Under the pieces are notes generated by a model. The model searched no databases. It had not been told where the DNA came from and saw only the letters and a list, made by a program, of their open reading frames with translations. This document shows positions 1-7,641 of a stretch of 33,240 nt of DNA, piece by piece (positions within the stretch are counted from its first letter, which is position 1; the number at the start of each line of letters is the position of its first letter). Position numbers and translations under genes: made by a program. The stretch covers positions 1 through 33,240 of the forward strand of contig MGTY01000125.1 in NCBI GenBank assembly GCA_001799695.1. The letters are read 5' to 3'. Source of the stretch: Elusimicrobia bacterium GWA2_69_24. GTDB lineage: Bacteria; Elusimicrobiota; Elusimicrobia; UBA1565.

Positions 1-99
1 AAGGCGGGAAGTTGTAATGCCGACTGGGGGTATTCTAAAGAATACTGCTATTTCAAGCATAATTTATGCGCGCAACCGTATACTGACGCCGTAGCTTGA
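1..99 (+). CDS. Partial C-terminal tail of an unidentified protein
   Basis: Frame 1 is open from the window edge to TGA at 97-99 and encodes 32 residues, including three cysteines and an aromatic-rich stretch (DWGYSKEYCYFKH). I do not recognise the family. The segment is clearly more AT-rich than the rest of the window, which could reflect a pilin-like or exported protein or transferred DNA. Frame 2 is also open as far as the TAG at 92-94, so the reading frame is not secure. Confidence is low because the body of the gene lies outside the window. Confidence 0.33.
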   Translation, partial: KAGSCNADWGYSKEYCYFKHNLCAQPYTDAVA

Positions 100-110
100 A
101 TCCGTTCCAC

Positions 111-131
111 GCGCCGGCTGCCGGCTGGCGC
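111..131. terminator. GC-rich hairpin between convergent genes
   Basis: The sequence can fold with an outer GCGCC/GGCGC stem around a GC-rich 11-base interior. It lies between the putative tail ending at 99 (+) and the thioesterase ending at 164 (-), where a bidirectional terminator would be expected. There is no T-run, so the terminator call is weak. Confidence 0.3.
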
Positions 132-163
132 CGACATGACGGCTTTCAAATGTAAGGGAGCGT

Positions 164-652
164 CTAGGCGGCGGGACGCTGCGCGCGGCGGAAGATGCGC
201 GCGAAGGCGGCTTCGGAGAGGGTCATGAAGGAGCCCTGCGCCGACGCGAAGAGGGTCCCGCCCTCGCCGCGGAGCTCTCCCGCCGCGAAGACCAGGCGGT
301 GGCGGACGGCGGTGATGCGGGTCTCCACGAGCAAGGTGGCCCCGATGGGGACGACCCGACGGAACTCAGTGGTTAGCTTGGCGGTCATCACGCGGTGCCC
401 CGCCAGCCAGGCGGCGGCGCCCAGGGCCTCATCGAGGACGGTGAGGATGGCGCCGCCGTGGGCCTGGCCCGGAGCGCCTTCGGAGGGTTCCTGGAACCGA
501 GCGACGGCGACGAGCTGGCCGTCGGGTCGCCGGTAGTACCGGATGCTCACCGGCGCGTGCGCGGCCGCCGGTCCGGTGAAGCTGCGCCGGGCTTCCGTGA
601 ATGGGAAGGGGGAGACGGATTTCCAGTCCGGCTGGGGCCAGTGGAGGCTCAT
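164..652 (-). CDS. PaaI-type hotdog-fold thioesterase (acyl-CoA thioesterase-like)
   Basis: This 162-residue protein has the length and pattern of the PaaI/4HBT hotdog thioesterases, cytoplasmic enzymes that hydrolyse acyl-CoA thioesters. The central helix motif is visible as HGGAILTVLDEALGAA (about residues 65-80), with the D74-E75 acidic pair where the family has its catalytic carboxylate. It is followed by the typical beta-strand with TAKLTTEFRRVVPIG. The ATG at 652 forms an ATGA overlap (649-652) with the stop of the upstream esterase, which fixes the start; the longer open frame upstream is low-complexity shadow of that esterase. It is the last gene of a three-gene minus-strand operon. 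The substrate cannot be told from sequence. Confidence 0.85.
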   Translation of the reverse strand: MSLHWPQPDWKSVSPFPFTEARRSFTGPAAAHAPVSIRYYRRPDGQLVAVARFQEPSEGAPGQAHGGAILTVLDEALGAAAWLAGHRVMTAKLTTEFRRVVPIGATLLVETRITAVRHRLVFAAGELRGEGGTLFASAQGSFMTLSEAAFARIFRRAQRPAA

Positions 653-1557
653 AGGGGGTGGCGCCGGAAGAAGGCCGTCACCAGGACTTCGAAGTCCACG
701 TCCCGGCTGGTGCGTCCTACCAGGCGCGGCAGGTAGGGGGTCCCGTTGGGCCAGGTGTGGCCGCCGCCCTCCATCTTGTAGAGCAAGACCTCGGCACCGC
801 CCTTGCAGCCCGGCCAGGATTCCAGGGACCAGCGGACCCCGTCGTCGGCGCGGTCCGGCAGTTCCGAGCGCACGGGGGTGGGCTGGCAGCCGTCGAGCTC
901 CGCCCACTTGGCTGCCGTGGCCGGCACGGTCAGCTTGCGGCCCCGGGACATCCCCAGGAAGCGCACCTCGGTGCCATCCCAGGGGACGAGTCGGTCCTCG
1001 GTGCCGTTGACCATCAGGACGGGGACGGCCCGGCTGGGGCGGCAGTCCACGTTCTCGCCCAAGGAAGCGACCACGGCCGCGACCGAGGCCCAGCGCGCCG
1101 CGTCCCGGCAGGCCAAAGCGTGGGCCAGGAAGCCGCCGTTGGATATCCCGACCGCGTGGAGGCGCCTCGGGTCGGCCCGGCCCGCCGCGACCAGGGAGTC
1201 GGCGAGAGCTCCCAGGAAGACCGTGTCGTCGACGTTCCGGGCTCCCGGCTGGCCCCGGCCGTCGTTCCAGGACTTGTTCAGGCCGTCGGGGTACACGACG
1301 AGGAACCCCTCCTTGTCGGCCAGGGCTTCGAAGCGGCGCGCGGTGTGTTCGCGCAGTTGCCTGCCCTTGCCGCCCCCGCCGTGCAGCACGAACAGCGCCG
1401 GCAGGGGACCTTTCCTGCCATCCGGGCTGTACACGGAATAGGTGCGGGTGTAGCCGCCCGTCGAGATGGACGCTTCGAGGAACTCGGCGCGCAGCGGCGC
1501 CGCGCCCAGCAGGAAGAGCAATGCGGACAACGGCAGGGCGCGGGCCGGCGGCGTCAC
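649..1557 (-). CDS. Secreted LpqC/polyhydroxybutyrate-depolymerase-family esterase
   Basis: This 302-residue alpha/beta hydrolase begins with a signal peptide (a hydrophobic run of about residues 8-20 ending near AAPLRA). It contains an oxyanion-hole motif HGGGGKG (59-65), a nucleophile elbow GISNG with Ser139, an acidic residue in NGTEDRLVPW (Asp188) and a histidine in GGGHTWP (His267). These match the LpqC/PHB-depolymerase family (esterase family 10-like), which includes polyester depolymerases and feruloyl/acetyl esterases. I chose the GTG start at 1557 because it gives a GTGA overlap with the methyltransferase stop and places the signal peptide at the N-terminus; an in-frame extension to 2586 is antisense-like shadow. 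In this glycan locus a role in de-esterifying or remodelling an extracellular polymer is possible, but that is inference. Confidence 0.85.
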   Translation of the reverse strand: MTPPARALPLSALLFLLGAAPLRAEFLEASISTGGYTRTYSVYSPDGRKGPLPALFVLHGGGGKGRQLREHTARRFEALADKEGFLVVYPDGLNKSWNDGRGQPGARNVDDTVFLGALADSLVAAGRADPRRLHAVGISNGGFLAHALACRDAARWASVAAVVASLGENVDCRPSRAVPVLMVNGTEDRLVPWDGTEVRFLGMSRGRKLTVPATAAKWAELDGCQPTPVRSELPDRADDGVRWSLESWPGCKGGAEVLLYKMEGGGHTWPNGTPYLPRLVGRTSRDVDFEVLVTAFFRRHPL

Positions 1558-2402
1558 GGGCCCTTGTCGCCGTAGAGGTGCGCCGCGTCCGCGGTCTCGC
1601 GGAAGAGCTTGCAGCGGAAGCCCTGGGCCTCGAGCAGGGCCCGCATCTCGGCCACGGAGATGACGCGCTTGTGGAGCTCCAGGAGCACCTGCTCCGTGCG
1701 CTCCAGGGCCTTGCCGGAAGCCTTGAGGACCTCGAGCTCCGAGCCTTCGATGTCCATCTTGAGGAGCTGGCAGTGCGCGACCTTCTCCCGCGCGAACAGC
1801 TCGTCGAGGGTGTGCCGTTCCACCGGCAGGGTGAAGGAGGAGGCTTTCCCGATCACCGGCGCCAGGATGTAATCCGTGGCGTATTCCCCCGTGAAGTGGA
1901 TGCAGCCGGGACCGGCCGTGCCCGACAGGGCCCAGGGGACGACGCTCACGTTGGCGAGGCCGTTGCGAGCGACGTTGCGGCGCAGGACCTCGAGGTTGAG
2001 GGGGGAGGGCTCGACGGAAACGACCCGGCCCCGGGGACAGCGCCGCGCCGCGTAGAGCGTGAACAGCCCGATGTGCGCCCCGCAGTCCACCACGGTCCCG
2101 TCTTCGCCGATGCGGCCGTCGGCGTAGACGCGGTCGGTGTGGACCTCGTCGAGCACGGCCTGGTCCTCCGGCCGCAGGGACACCCGGTGCCCGTCGGCGG
2201 TCACCGTCTCGAAACGGAACCAGCGCGACTTGGCGGAGAAGAAGCCCAGGTTCCAGAGGATGCGGTCGACCCGCGCCGGGCCCAGCACGCGGGTGAGCAG
2301 TCCCCGCGTGGCGAGCCAGGCGGAGCGCAGCGCTCCGAACCCGGAACGGTTCCAGCCGGCGCGGTGGAAGTCCTTCTCGGGAGCGCCTGGGGACGGCGGC
2401 AT
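1554..2402 (-). CDS. FkbM-family SAM-dependent methyltransferase
   Basis: The 282-residue product has the FkbM signature: motif I VVDCGAHIG (104-112) for SAM binding, an acidic residue in VSVEPSP (131), and the hallmark KMDIEGSELEVLK (about 215-227). FkbM enzymes O-methylate sugars and polyketides and are frequent in polysaccharide loci, so methylation of a glycan residue is the likely role. It heads the minus-strand operon; the esterase follows with a GTGA overlap. The ATG at 2402 sits 6 bases after a TACAAT hexamer, implying a leaderless transcript. The next gene is divergent. Confidence 0.9.
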   Translation of the reverse strand: MPPSPGAPEKDFHRAGWNRSGFGALRSAWLATRGLLTRVLGPARVDRILWNLGFFSAKSRWFRFETVTADGHRVSLRPEDQAVLDEVHTDRVYADGRIGEDGTVVDCGAHIGLFTLYAARRCPRGRVVSVEPSPLNLEVLRRNVARNGLANVSVVPWALSGTAGPGCIHFTGEYATDYILAPVIGKASSFTLPVERHTLDELFAREKVAHCQLLKMDIEGSELEVLKASGKALERTEQVLLELHKRVISVAEMRALLEAQGFRCKLFRETADAAHLYGDKGP

Positions 2403-2408
2403 GCTCCG

Positions 2409-2414
2409 ATTGTA
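2409..2414 (-). promoter_or_regulatory. -10 hexamer TACAAT of the FkbM operon
   Basis: On the minus strand TACAAT is followed by 6 bases (CGGAGC) and then the ATG, so a normal +1 would fall on the start codon. There is no clear -35 match in the GC-rich upstream DNA. Confidence 0.55.
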
Positions 2415-2452
2415 CCGGATTTGGGGACATATCGCGGAGTCTCCCCCTTTGA

Positions 2453-2458
2453 TAGAAT
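2453..2458 (+). promoter_or_regulatory. -10 hexamer TAGAAT upstream of the flippase
   Basis: TAGAAT lies 12 bases before the ATG at 2471, back to back with the promoter of the divergent FkbM operon in a 68-base spacer. The expected leader would be only about 5-6 bases long, with no Shine-Dalgarno sequence. Confidence 0.5.
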
Positions 2459-2470
2459 CCGGTTCTCCCC

Positions 2471-4003
2471 ATGTCCTCGCGCACGCTCCGCTTCGGGACC
2501 AACGTCGGCTGGAACCTGCTCGGGCAGGCGGGCCTGCTCATCCTGGGTTTCCTCGCCGTCCCCTTCCTCATGCGCGGGTTCGGCAAGGAGGGCTACGCCC
2601 TCTACGGCCTGCTCGGACTGATGTCGGGCTACCTCTGTCTGCTGAACTTCGGGGCCAGCAACACGACCATGAAGTTCGTCCCGGAGCATGCCGCGCGGGG
2701 AGAAGGCCGCTCCCTTTGGGGCGTGCTCCAGGCCTCCCTCGTCCTCCATACCGCCGGGGTTCTGGCCGGGAGCGCCGCGGTGCTGCTTTCCCTGGGCTTC
2801 TGGGTGGGGGGCTTCTTCAAGGTGGGCGTCGAGCTCCAGGCGGACGGGACCTGGGTCATCGCCTGCGCGGCCGCGGCCGCCGTGTTCTGCTCCCTGATCC
2901 ACGGCTCCCTGGGCGTGCTCCAGGGCCTGCATCGCTTCGAGCTCGCCAACCTGACCACCCTCCTGCAGACCGGGCTGGTGCTCCTGGGCAGCGTCCTCCT
3001 GCTCCACCTGGGCTACGGGCTCAAAGCCGTGGCCGTGCTCTTCGTCGCGGTCAACGCGGTGGTCGCGGTCGGGGCCGTGACCGCGGGTCTGAGGCTGATC
3101 CCGCTGCCTTGGAAGGCCGAATACCTGGGACGGCCCGAGCCGGGGCAGGCCGGCCGCTTCCTCGGCTACGCGTTCACGGTGTTTTTGGCCCAGTTGGCGT
3201 GGTCGGTCGTCTTCCAGTGGGACAAGGCGGTCATCGGCTATTCCCTGCCGCTCTCCGAGCTCACCTACTACCTCATCCCCGCCTTCATCCTCCAGAAGTT
3301 CTGGATCCTGGCCAACTCGGTCACGGTCACCGCCTTCCCCGTCATGAGCGAACTCTCCGGGCTCGGGGAGCACGACGCCCTGCGGCGGGTCTACCGGCAG
3401 TGCAGCGGGCTGGTCCTCTGGGGCATCGTCCCGGGCTTCGCCTTCCTCTTCGTTCTGGCCCCGCAGTTCCTCACCTTGTGGCTGGGGAGCGATTTCTCCC
3501 TCCATGGGACGTGGCCGCTGCGCTATCTCCTCATCGGCTATTTCCTCTACCTGTTGAGCGCCATGCCGGTGACCGCTTCCTTCGGTCTGGGCCGGCCCCG
3601 GTACGCCACCGCCTCCATCTCAGCGCAGGCGGCGCTCTGCGCGGTCCTGTGGCTGGTCCTGGTCCCGCGCTACGGGATCGACGGGGCGGCGCTGGGGTTC
3701 CTCGGCGCCCAGTTCCTGACGGGACTGCCGTACGCGCTGTTCGTGAGCCGCTCTTTGTTCGGCATGCCCCCGTCGGAATACCTGCGCGGCATACTCCTGC
3801 GTCCGTGCGCGGCGGGAGCGGTTTTCGCGCTGTGCCTGTGGCCCGCGCGGCGCTGGGCCGGGGATTGGCTCTCCCTGGCGGCCCTGGGAGCCGTCTCGAC
3901 CTTGCTCTACGGCGCGGTGGGTTTCCGCTTGCTGGAGAGCGCGGAGCGGGAGACGCTGGCCAAGCTGTGGGCCGCGGCCCGGGACCGGTTCAGGAGCCGG
4001 TGA
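2471..4003 (+). CDS. Wzx-like oligosaccharide flippase (MOP/PST superfamily)
   Basis: This 510-residue protein is hydrophobic throughout, with about 12-14 predicted membrane helices. It begins with the N-terminal pattern typical of polysaccharide exporters: NVGWNLLGQAGLLILGFL followed by an LMRGFGKEGYALYGLLG loop. Family members flip undecaprenyl-diphosphate-linked oligosaccharides across the inner membrane. This start is the only ATG near the promoter in the divergent spacer. The gene stands alone and its last 14 bases overlap the convergent membrane gene ending at 3990. It is the only clear flippase in the window, so it may export the glycan made by the flanking operons. Confidence 0.85.
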   Translation: MSSRTLRFGTNVGWNLLGQAGLLILGFLAVPFLMRGFGKEGYALYGLLGLMSGYLCLLNFGASNTTMKFVPEHAARGEGRSLWGVLQASLVLHTAGVLAGSAAVLLSLGFWVGGFFKVGVELQADGTWVIACAAAAAVFCSLIHGSLGVLQGLHRFELANLTTLLQTGLVLLGSVLLLHLGYGLKAVAVLFVAVNAVVAVGAVTAGLRLIPLPWKAEYLGRPEPGQAGRFLGYAFTVFLAQLAWSVVFQWDKAVIGYSLPLSELTYYLIPAFILQKFWILANSVTVTAFPVMSELSGLGEHDALRRVYRQCSGLVLWGIVPGFAFLFVLAPQFLTLWLGSDFSLHGTWPLRYLLIGYFLYLLSAMPVTASFGLGRPRYATASISAQAALCAVLWLVLVPRYGIDGAALGFLGAQFLTGLPYALFVSRSLFGMPPSEYLRGILLRPCAAGAVFALCLWPARRWAGDWLSLAALGAVSTLLYGAVGFRLLESAERETLAKLWAAARDRFRSR

Positions 4004-5813
4004 CGGCCCGGCGGTAGAGCCGCACCGTCGGGTTCTGATACACCATCTCGCCGGCGCCCGGCGGCGCGCCCCGGGGTCCTCCCCGCAAGCGCCGCTCGAT
4101 CGGGCCTTCCCACAGGTAATCCACCCGGTATGAGGCGGGCCGCGGCGCGGTCAGGCCCGCGCGGAGCTTTTCGGACCGCGACGCGGCCGTGTCGCGGATG
4201 TCGAGGTAGTAGACCAGGAAGCCCGAGGGCTCCTTGTCGATGAGCGTGCGGTCCGGCTCATGGAACCACTGCATGGGGCTGAAATCCAGGGGTCCGACGC
4301 GGGAGAACCAATCCACGGCCGCGGCGCGCAGCGGGGGCGGGGCGAAGAGCTCGATCCCGTAGGCGGCCCGGGCCATGTTCTCGGCGCTCGTCACGCTGGT
4401 GACCAGCGGGTTGTTGCGCGCGGTCAGGACCTTCGTGTGCGAGAAGACGGGGAGCATCAGGGCGACCTCGCCGTCCAGGGTGGCCACCACGCTGTCCGGC
4501 GCGGCGTTGCGGTCCAGCCATTGAAAGGCGGTCTCGTAGTCCTTGGGCATGCCGTATTTGTGGAACAGCTGCCCGGAGAAAGCCACGCTGCGCCCGAAGG
4601 CCAGGGTCAGGGCCAAAGCGGTGAGCCAGGCCCAGCGCTCGCCGTCCTCCAGGCGGCGCAGGACCGCGACGGCCAGGGCCAGGAACAGGAACAGGTTGCC
4701 CAGGGAGTACCAATAGCTCGGGGGAAGGGAATAGCCCCTGATCAGCGAGGCGTTGAGCAGCAGTCCCGCCGCGCCCGCGACCGCGGCGCACCAGGACAGG
4801 GTCGCGTTCCGGCGCGCGCAGCGGAGCAGGAGGAACGCGGCCGCGAAGTAGAACAGGGAGGAGGGATAGAAGCGGCGCTCGAACACCACCTGTCCCCGCA
4901 GCAGCGTGTCGAGGTCCGGCGTGCCGTTGAGGAGGTACCAGGGCAGGCTGATGACCGCGGTCAGGGCGCAGACCATGAAGAGGGGGCGATGGAACGCTTT
5001 GCCCGACAGGCTGGCGCGGATGATGGTGAGGGTGATCGCCACGACGAACACGGCCCAGACGTCGGTGTGGACGTAGGCGAGCGAGCCGCCCAGGATCCCG
5101 CTCAGGAGCGCCAGCCGCCAGGAGCCGGCGAGAGCGGGCTCCTCGCGGGAGATCTGGATGGCCAGCAGGCTGGCCGACAGCAGCAGGGGCACCGACAGGC
5201 AGGGGTTCACGAAGCGCGTCGGACCGATGAACTCCGCGGCCGGGCCCAGGAGCCAGAAGGCGTGCCGAAGGGCCGTCTTGAGTCCGACCAGGGGCGCCGT
5301 GAAGTTGACGAGGGGGAGCAGGGCGTCGTTGAAGAGGATCAGCACCACCGCCGCGAACAGGGCCTGGCGCGGCCGCACCTCGGCCAAAAGCAGGAGGCCG
5401 TAGATGCAGAGCACCGCCAGGGGCAGGAAGACGAAGCGCGCCGCGACCCAGGCCTGATCCGGGTCCGCGAAGGTCCGGAAGAACACCCCCAGCATCAGGA
5501 AGCTCAGCAGGTCCCGCGACAACAGCCGCGGGGAACGGTCCTCCAGGACGTAGGGGCTGTAGGGAGGGCCGTGGCGGGCGGATTCCAGAGCCCGCGCCGC
5601 GTAGGTGATCTCATCCTCATGCTCTCCGTCCCAGGCGAAATGAGTGAAGCGCCCGTTGAGGGGCCAGGAGGAGAAATGCTGCGGGAACTTGCGCTCATAG
5701 AAATTCCGGTATAGGGGCATCAGGAAGCTGGGGAGGCAGAGCACCGCGGCGGTCAGCAGCGCAATCAGCACGGGCGGGCCGACCCGGCGCAAGACGATGG
5801 AGGGGGGTTCCAC
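3990..5813 (-). CDS. Large integral membrane protein, GT-C glycosyltransferase-like
   Basis: The 607-residue product has about 10-12 membrane helices. A short N-terminal anchor is followed by an acidic first loop (GEHEDEITYAARAL) resembling the Asp/Glu-bearing first external loop of GT-C enzymes, and the C-terminal soluble part is about 180 residues. GT-C enzymes transfer sugars from polyprenyl-phosphate donors on the periplasmic side. Specific assignment is uncertain; YfhO- or GT39-like is possible. I chose GTG 5813 rather than the longer ATG at 5924 because a -10-like TAGAAT ends 10 bases upstream of the GTG and the longer version would run through the promoter and into the divergent HAD gene. 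The 3' end overlaps the flippase by 14 bases. Confidence 0.68.
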   Translation of the reverse strand: MEPPSIVLRRVGPPVLIALLTAAVLCLPSFLMPLYRNFYERKFPQHFSSWPLNGRFTHFAWDGEHEDEITYAARALESARHGPPYSPYVLEDRSPRLLSRDLLSFLMLGVFFRTFADPDQAWVAARFVFLPLAVLCIYGLLLLAEVRPRQALFAAVVLILFNDALLPLVNFTAPLVGLKTALRHAFWLLGPAAEFIGPTRFVNPCLSVPLLLSASLLAIQISREEPALAGSWRLALLSGILGGSLAYVHTDVWAVFVVAITLTIIRASLSGKAFHRPLFMVCALTAVISLPWYLLNGTPDLDTLLRGQVVFERRFYPSSLFYFAAAFLLLRCARRNATLSWCAAVAGAAGLLLNASLIRGYSLPPSYWYSLGNLFLFLALAVAVLRRLEDGERWAWLTALALTLAFGRSVAFSGQLFHKYGMPKDYETAFQWLDRNAAPDSVVATLDGEVALMLPVFSHTKVLTARNNPLVTSVTSAENMARAAYGIELFAPPPLRAAAVDWFSRVGPLDFSPMQWFHEPDRTLIDKEPSGFLVYYLDIRDTAASRSEKLRAGLTAPRPASYRVDYLWEGPIERRLRGGPRGAPPGAGEMVYQNPTVRLYRRAVTGS

Positions 5814-5823
5814 GAGACGAGGG

Positions 5824-5829
5824 ATTCTA
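5824..5829 (-). promoter_or_regulatory. -10 hexamer TAGAAT for the membrane gene starting at GTG 5813
   Basis: On the minus strand GCTAGAAT is followed by 10 bases and then GTG at 5813. It supports the shorter start and a nearly leaderless message. Confidence 0.5.
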
Positions 5830-5839
5830 GCAAATCTGC

Positions 5840-5845
5840 TATAGT
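5840..5845 (+). promoter_or_regulatory. -10 hexamer TATAGT for the central glycan operon
   Basis: TGCTATAGTA gives an extended -10 (TGn then TATAGT), 18 bases before the ATG at 5864. The same GCTATAGTA string at the same distance precedes the second glycosyltransferase operon at 17113-17118, suggesting shared control. There is a T-run (5855-5860) in the leader. Confidence 0.55.
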
Positions 5846-5863
5846 AGACCGGGCTTTTTTGGA

Positions 5864-6562
5864 ATGAGGCTTCGCGCGGTATTCTTCGACCTCGATCAGA
5901 CGCTTTTCCCTGCCGAGCAGGCATATCGGCGGGGTCTCCGTTCGGCCTGGCGGGCGCTCCGGGAGCGCGAGCCGGTGGGTTGGGAACGCTTCCAATCCCT
6001 ATACGCGCGCGCGCGCCAGCGGGTCAAAGCCAGACTCAAGTCCTCCCCTTCCGCCCGGAGCCGGCTCCTGTATTTCAAACAGCTCGTCGAAGACCTGTCG
6101 GGCCGGCCGCGGCCGGCCCTGGTCCTGGCCATGATGCGGGCTTACGACCGTGCCTGGCCCGCGGCGGACCTCGGCGCCTCGCGGCGCGTGGCCGCCGCCC
6201 TCGCCGGGAGCTACACCTTGGGCATCCTGACCAACCTGGTCTGCGACACCCAGTTGCGCAAGATGCTCCGGCTCGACCCGGACGGACGCCTGTTCCGCGT
6301 GCTGATCACCTCGGAGGAGCTGGGCGTCGAAAAACCCCAGCGGGCCATGTTCCGGGAAGCCTGCCGGCGGGCCGGCTGCCGCCCCGGCGAGGCGCTGATG
6401 GTAGGCGACGACTGGGAGCACGACGTCCTGGGCTCCCTGCGCGCGGGACTGCGCGCGGTCTGGCTCCGGCCCCCGGGCAGCCCCGAGCGCCGTCTGCCCG
6501 CGGGCGCCGCGCGGATCGACCACCTCTCCGAGCTGCCCGCGGTCCTGGGCGGGGCCCCATGA
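5864..6562 (+). CDS. HAD-superfamily hydrolase (phosphatase)
   Basis: This 232-residue protein carries all the HAD motifs: the nucleophile pair FFDLDQT (Asp9, Asp11), motif II ILTN, the motif III lysine in EKPQRAMF, and motif IV VGDDWEHD. The helical insert of about residues 18-100 is a C1 cap, as in phosphoglycolate/sugar-phosphate phosphatases. It is the first gene of the long plus-strand operon and overlaps the aldolase by ATGA (6559-6562). In this context it probably dephosphorylates a sugar or polyol phosphate intermediate; the substrate is not known. Confidence 0.88.
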   Translation: MRLRAVFFDLDQTLFPAEQAYRRGLRSAWRALREREPVGWERFQSLYARARQRVKARLKSSPSARSRLLYFKQLVEDLSGRPRPALVLAMMRAYDRAWPAADLGASRRVAAALAGSYTLGILTNLVCDTQLRKMLRLDPDGRLFRVLITSEELGVEKPQRAMFREACRRAGCRPGEALMVGDDWEHDVLGSLRAGLRAVWLRPPGSPERRLPAGAARIDHLSELPAVLGGAP

Positions 6563-7641
6563 ATCCGGCCGAGACCCGCGGCGTGCAAGACCTGGTCCGG
6601 CTCTGCCGGGTCCTGGGCCGCGATCCCCTGCTGGTACAGGCGGGGGGCGGCAACGTCTCGGTGAAGCTGCCGCCGGACAGGCTCCTGGTGAAGGCCTCGG
6701 GTCTGCGCCTGGCCGAGGTATCGGCCGCGCGGGGCTGGGCCCGGGCCGACGCCGGGCTCCTGCGCCGCGGGCTCGCCGCCCTCGCGGGCATCCGCTCCGC
6801 TCTGCCGCGCGACCGGGCCTATGCGGACCTCCTCGGGCGCGCGGGCCGGACGCCGGGCTGGCGCGTCTCCATGGAGGCGGGCTTCCATGCCCTCATCCCC
6901 GACCGCTGCGTGGCCCACGTGCACAGCGTCGCGGGGCTTCTCCTGGGAGCGCTCCCGCCGGCGCAGGCCCGCCGGCGGATCCGGCGCATCCTGGGCGCGG
7001 GCGTGCGGATCGCGAGCGTCCCCGCCGCAGTCCCCGGGGCGGAGCTGTCCTTGGCCCTCGCGCGGGCGCTGGGCCGGGGGGCCAGGCTCGGCGCCGGGCC
7101 GCGGAAGCCTCTTCTGGCGGTGCTCCGCGGCCACGGCCTCGTATGGGGAGCGGAGACCGCCGCCGAGCTGCTCCGGTTGAGCGCGGCGCTGGAGACCGCC
7201 CTGCGCGCCGAGTTCGGGCTGGACCGCTATCCCCCGCCGCACCTCTGCGGCTCCCGCGGCTGCCGCCGCGCTCCCGCGCCCCGGGCCGAGGGCTGGGGCG
7301 AGCTCTGCTTCTGCCGCTGGCCCGGCTGCCGCCTGGACTTCCGGCCGGCCTTCCCCGATTTCGTGGTCTACTTCAGCCTCTGGGGCCGGGGCGCCCCGGA
7401 CCTGGTGCGGACCTCCGAGCGCAGCGCGCTCCTGCGCGCCGACGACGCGGCCGGCCGCCGCGCCAAGGCCGAGGTGCTCTTCGCTCACGCGTTGGCGCAC
7501 ACCGCGGCGGGCGCGCGGGGGATGCCGGGTCTGCCTCCGGCCATGGTGCGCGCCATCGCCGGCCTGGAATCCGAGCGGCTGCGCCTGGCTCAAGCGGCGC
7601 GCCGGGGCGCGCCGTCCTCGGCCCAGGGGCCCTCTCGATGA
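6559..7641 (+). CDS. Class II aldolase/adducin-family protein with a cysteine-rich C-terminal insert
   Basis: The 360-residue protein shows the class II aldolase fold: a phosphate-binding AGGGNVSVK loop (28-36), Glu106 in MEAGFHAL, metal ligands His120 and His122 in HVHS, and His192 in LRGHGLVWG. The family includes fuculose/rhamnulose-1-phosphate aldolases and L-ribulose-5-phosphate 4-epimerase, so a pentose- or ketose-phosphate substrate is plausible. Unusually for the family, residues 228-257 hold H228, C230, C235, C250, C252 and C257, a possible zinc or iron site; the protein is also longer than the usual 210-280 residues. It overlaps both neighbours by ATGA. The start at 6559 is set by the overlap; upstream in-frame sequence is shadow of the HAD gene. 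Confidence 0.82.
   Translation: MNPAETRGVQDLVRLCRVLGRDPLLVQAGGGNVSVKLPPDRLLVKASGLRLAEVSAARGWARADAGLLRRGLAALAGIRSALPRDRAYADLLGRAGRTPGWRVSMEAGFHALIPDRCVAHVHSVAGLLLGALPPAQARRRIRRILGAGVRIASVPAAVPGAELSLALARALGRGARLGAGPRKPLLAVLRGHGLVWGAETAAELLRLSAALETALRAEFGLDRYPPPHLCGSRGCRRAPAPRAEGWGELCFCRWPGCRLDFRPAFPDFVVYFSLWGRGAPDLVRTSERSALLRADDAAGRRAKAEVLFAHALAHTAAGARGMPGLPPAMVRAIAGLESERLRLAQAARRGAPSSAQGPSR

Noticed and set aside
1521..3505. Opposite-strand open frames over the FkbM and flippase genes
   Set aside because: Compositional shadows of strongly supported genes; no motifs.
4260..5714. Plus-strand open frame of 484 codons inside the GT-C-like membrane gene
   Set aside because: Gln/Gly/Glu-rich, no domains; a shadow of the minus-strand membrane gene with its clear hydrophobic helices.
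5814..5924. N-terminal extension of the GT-C-like gene to ATG 5924
   Set aside because: Would cross the divergent promoter region and the start of the HAD gene; the GTG at 5813 directly follows a -10-like box.
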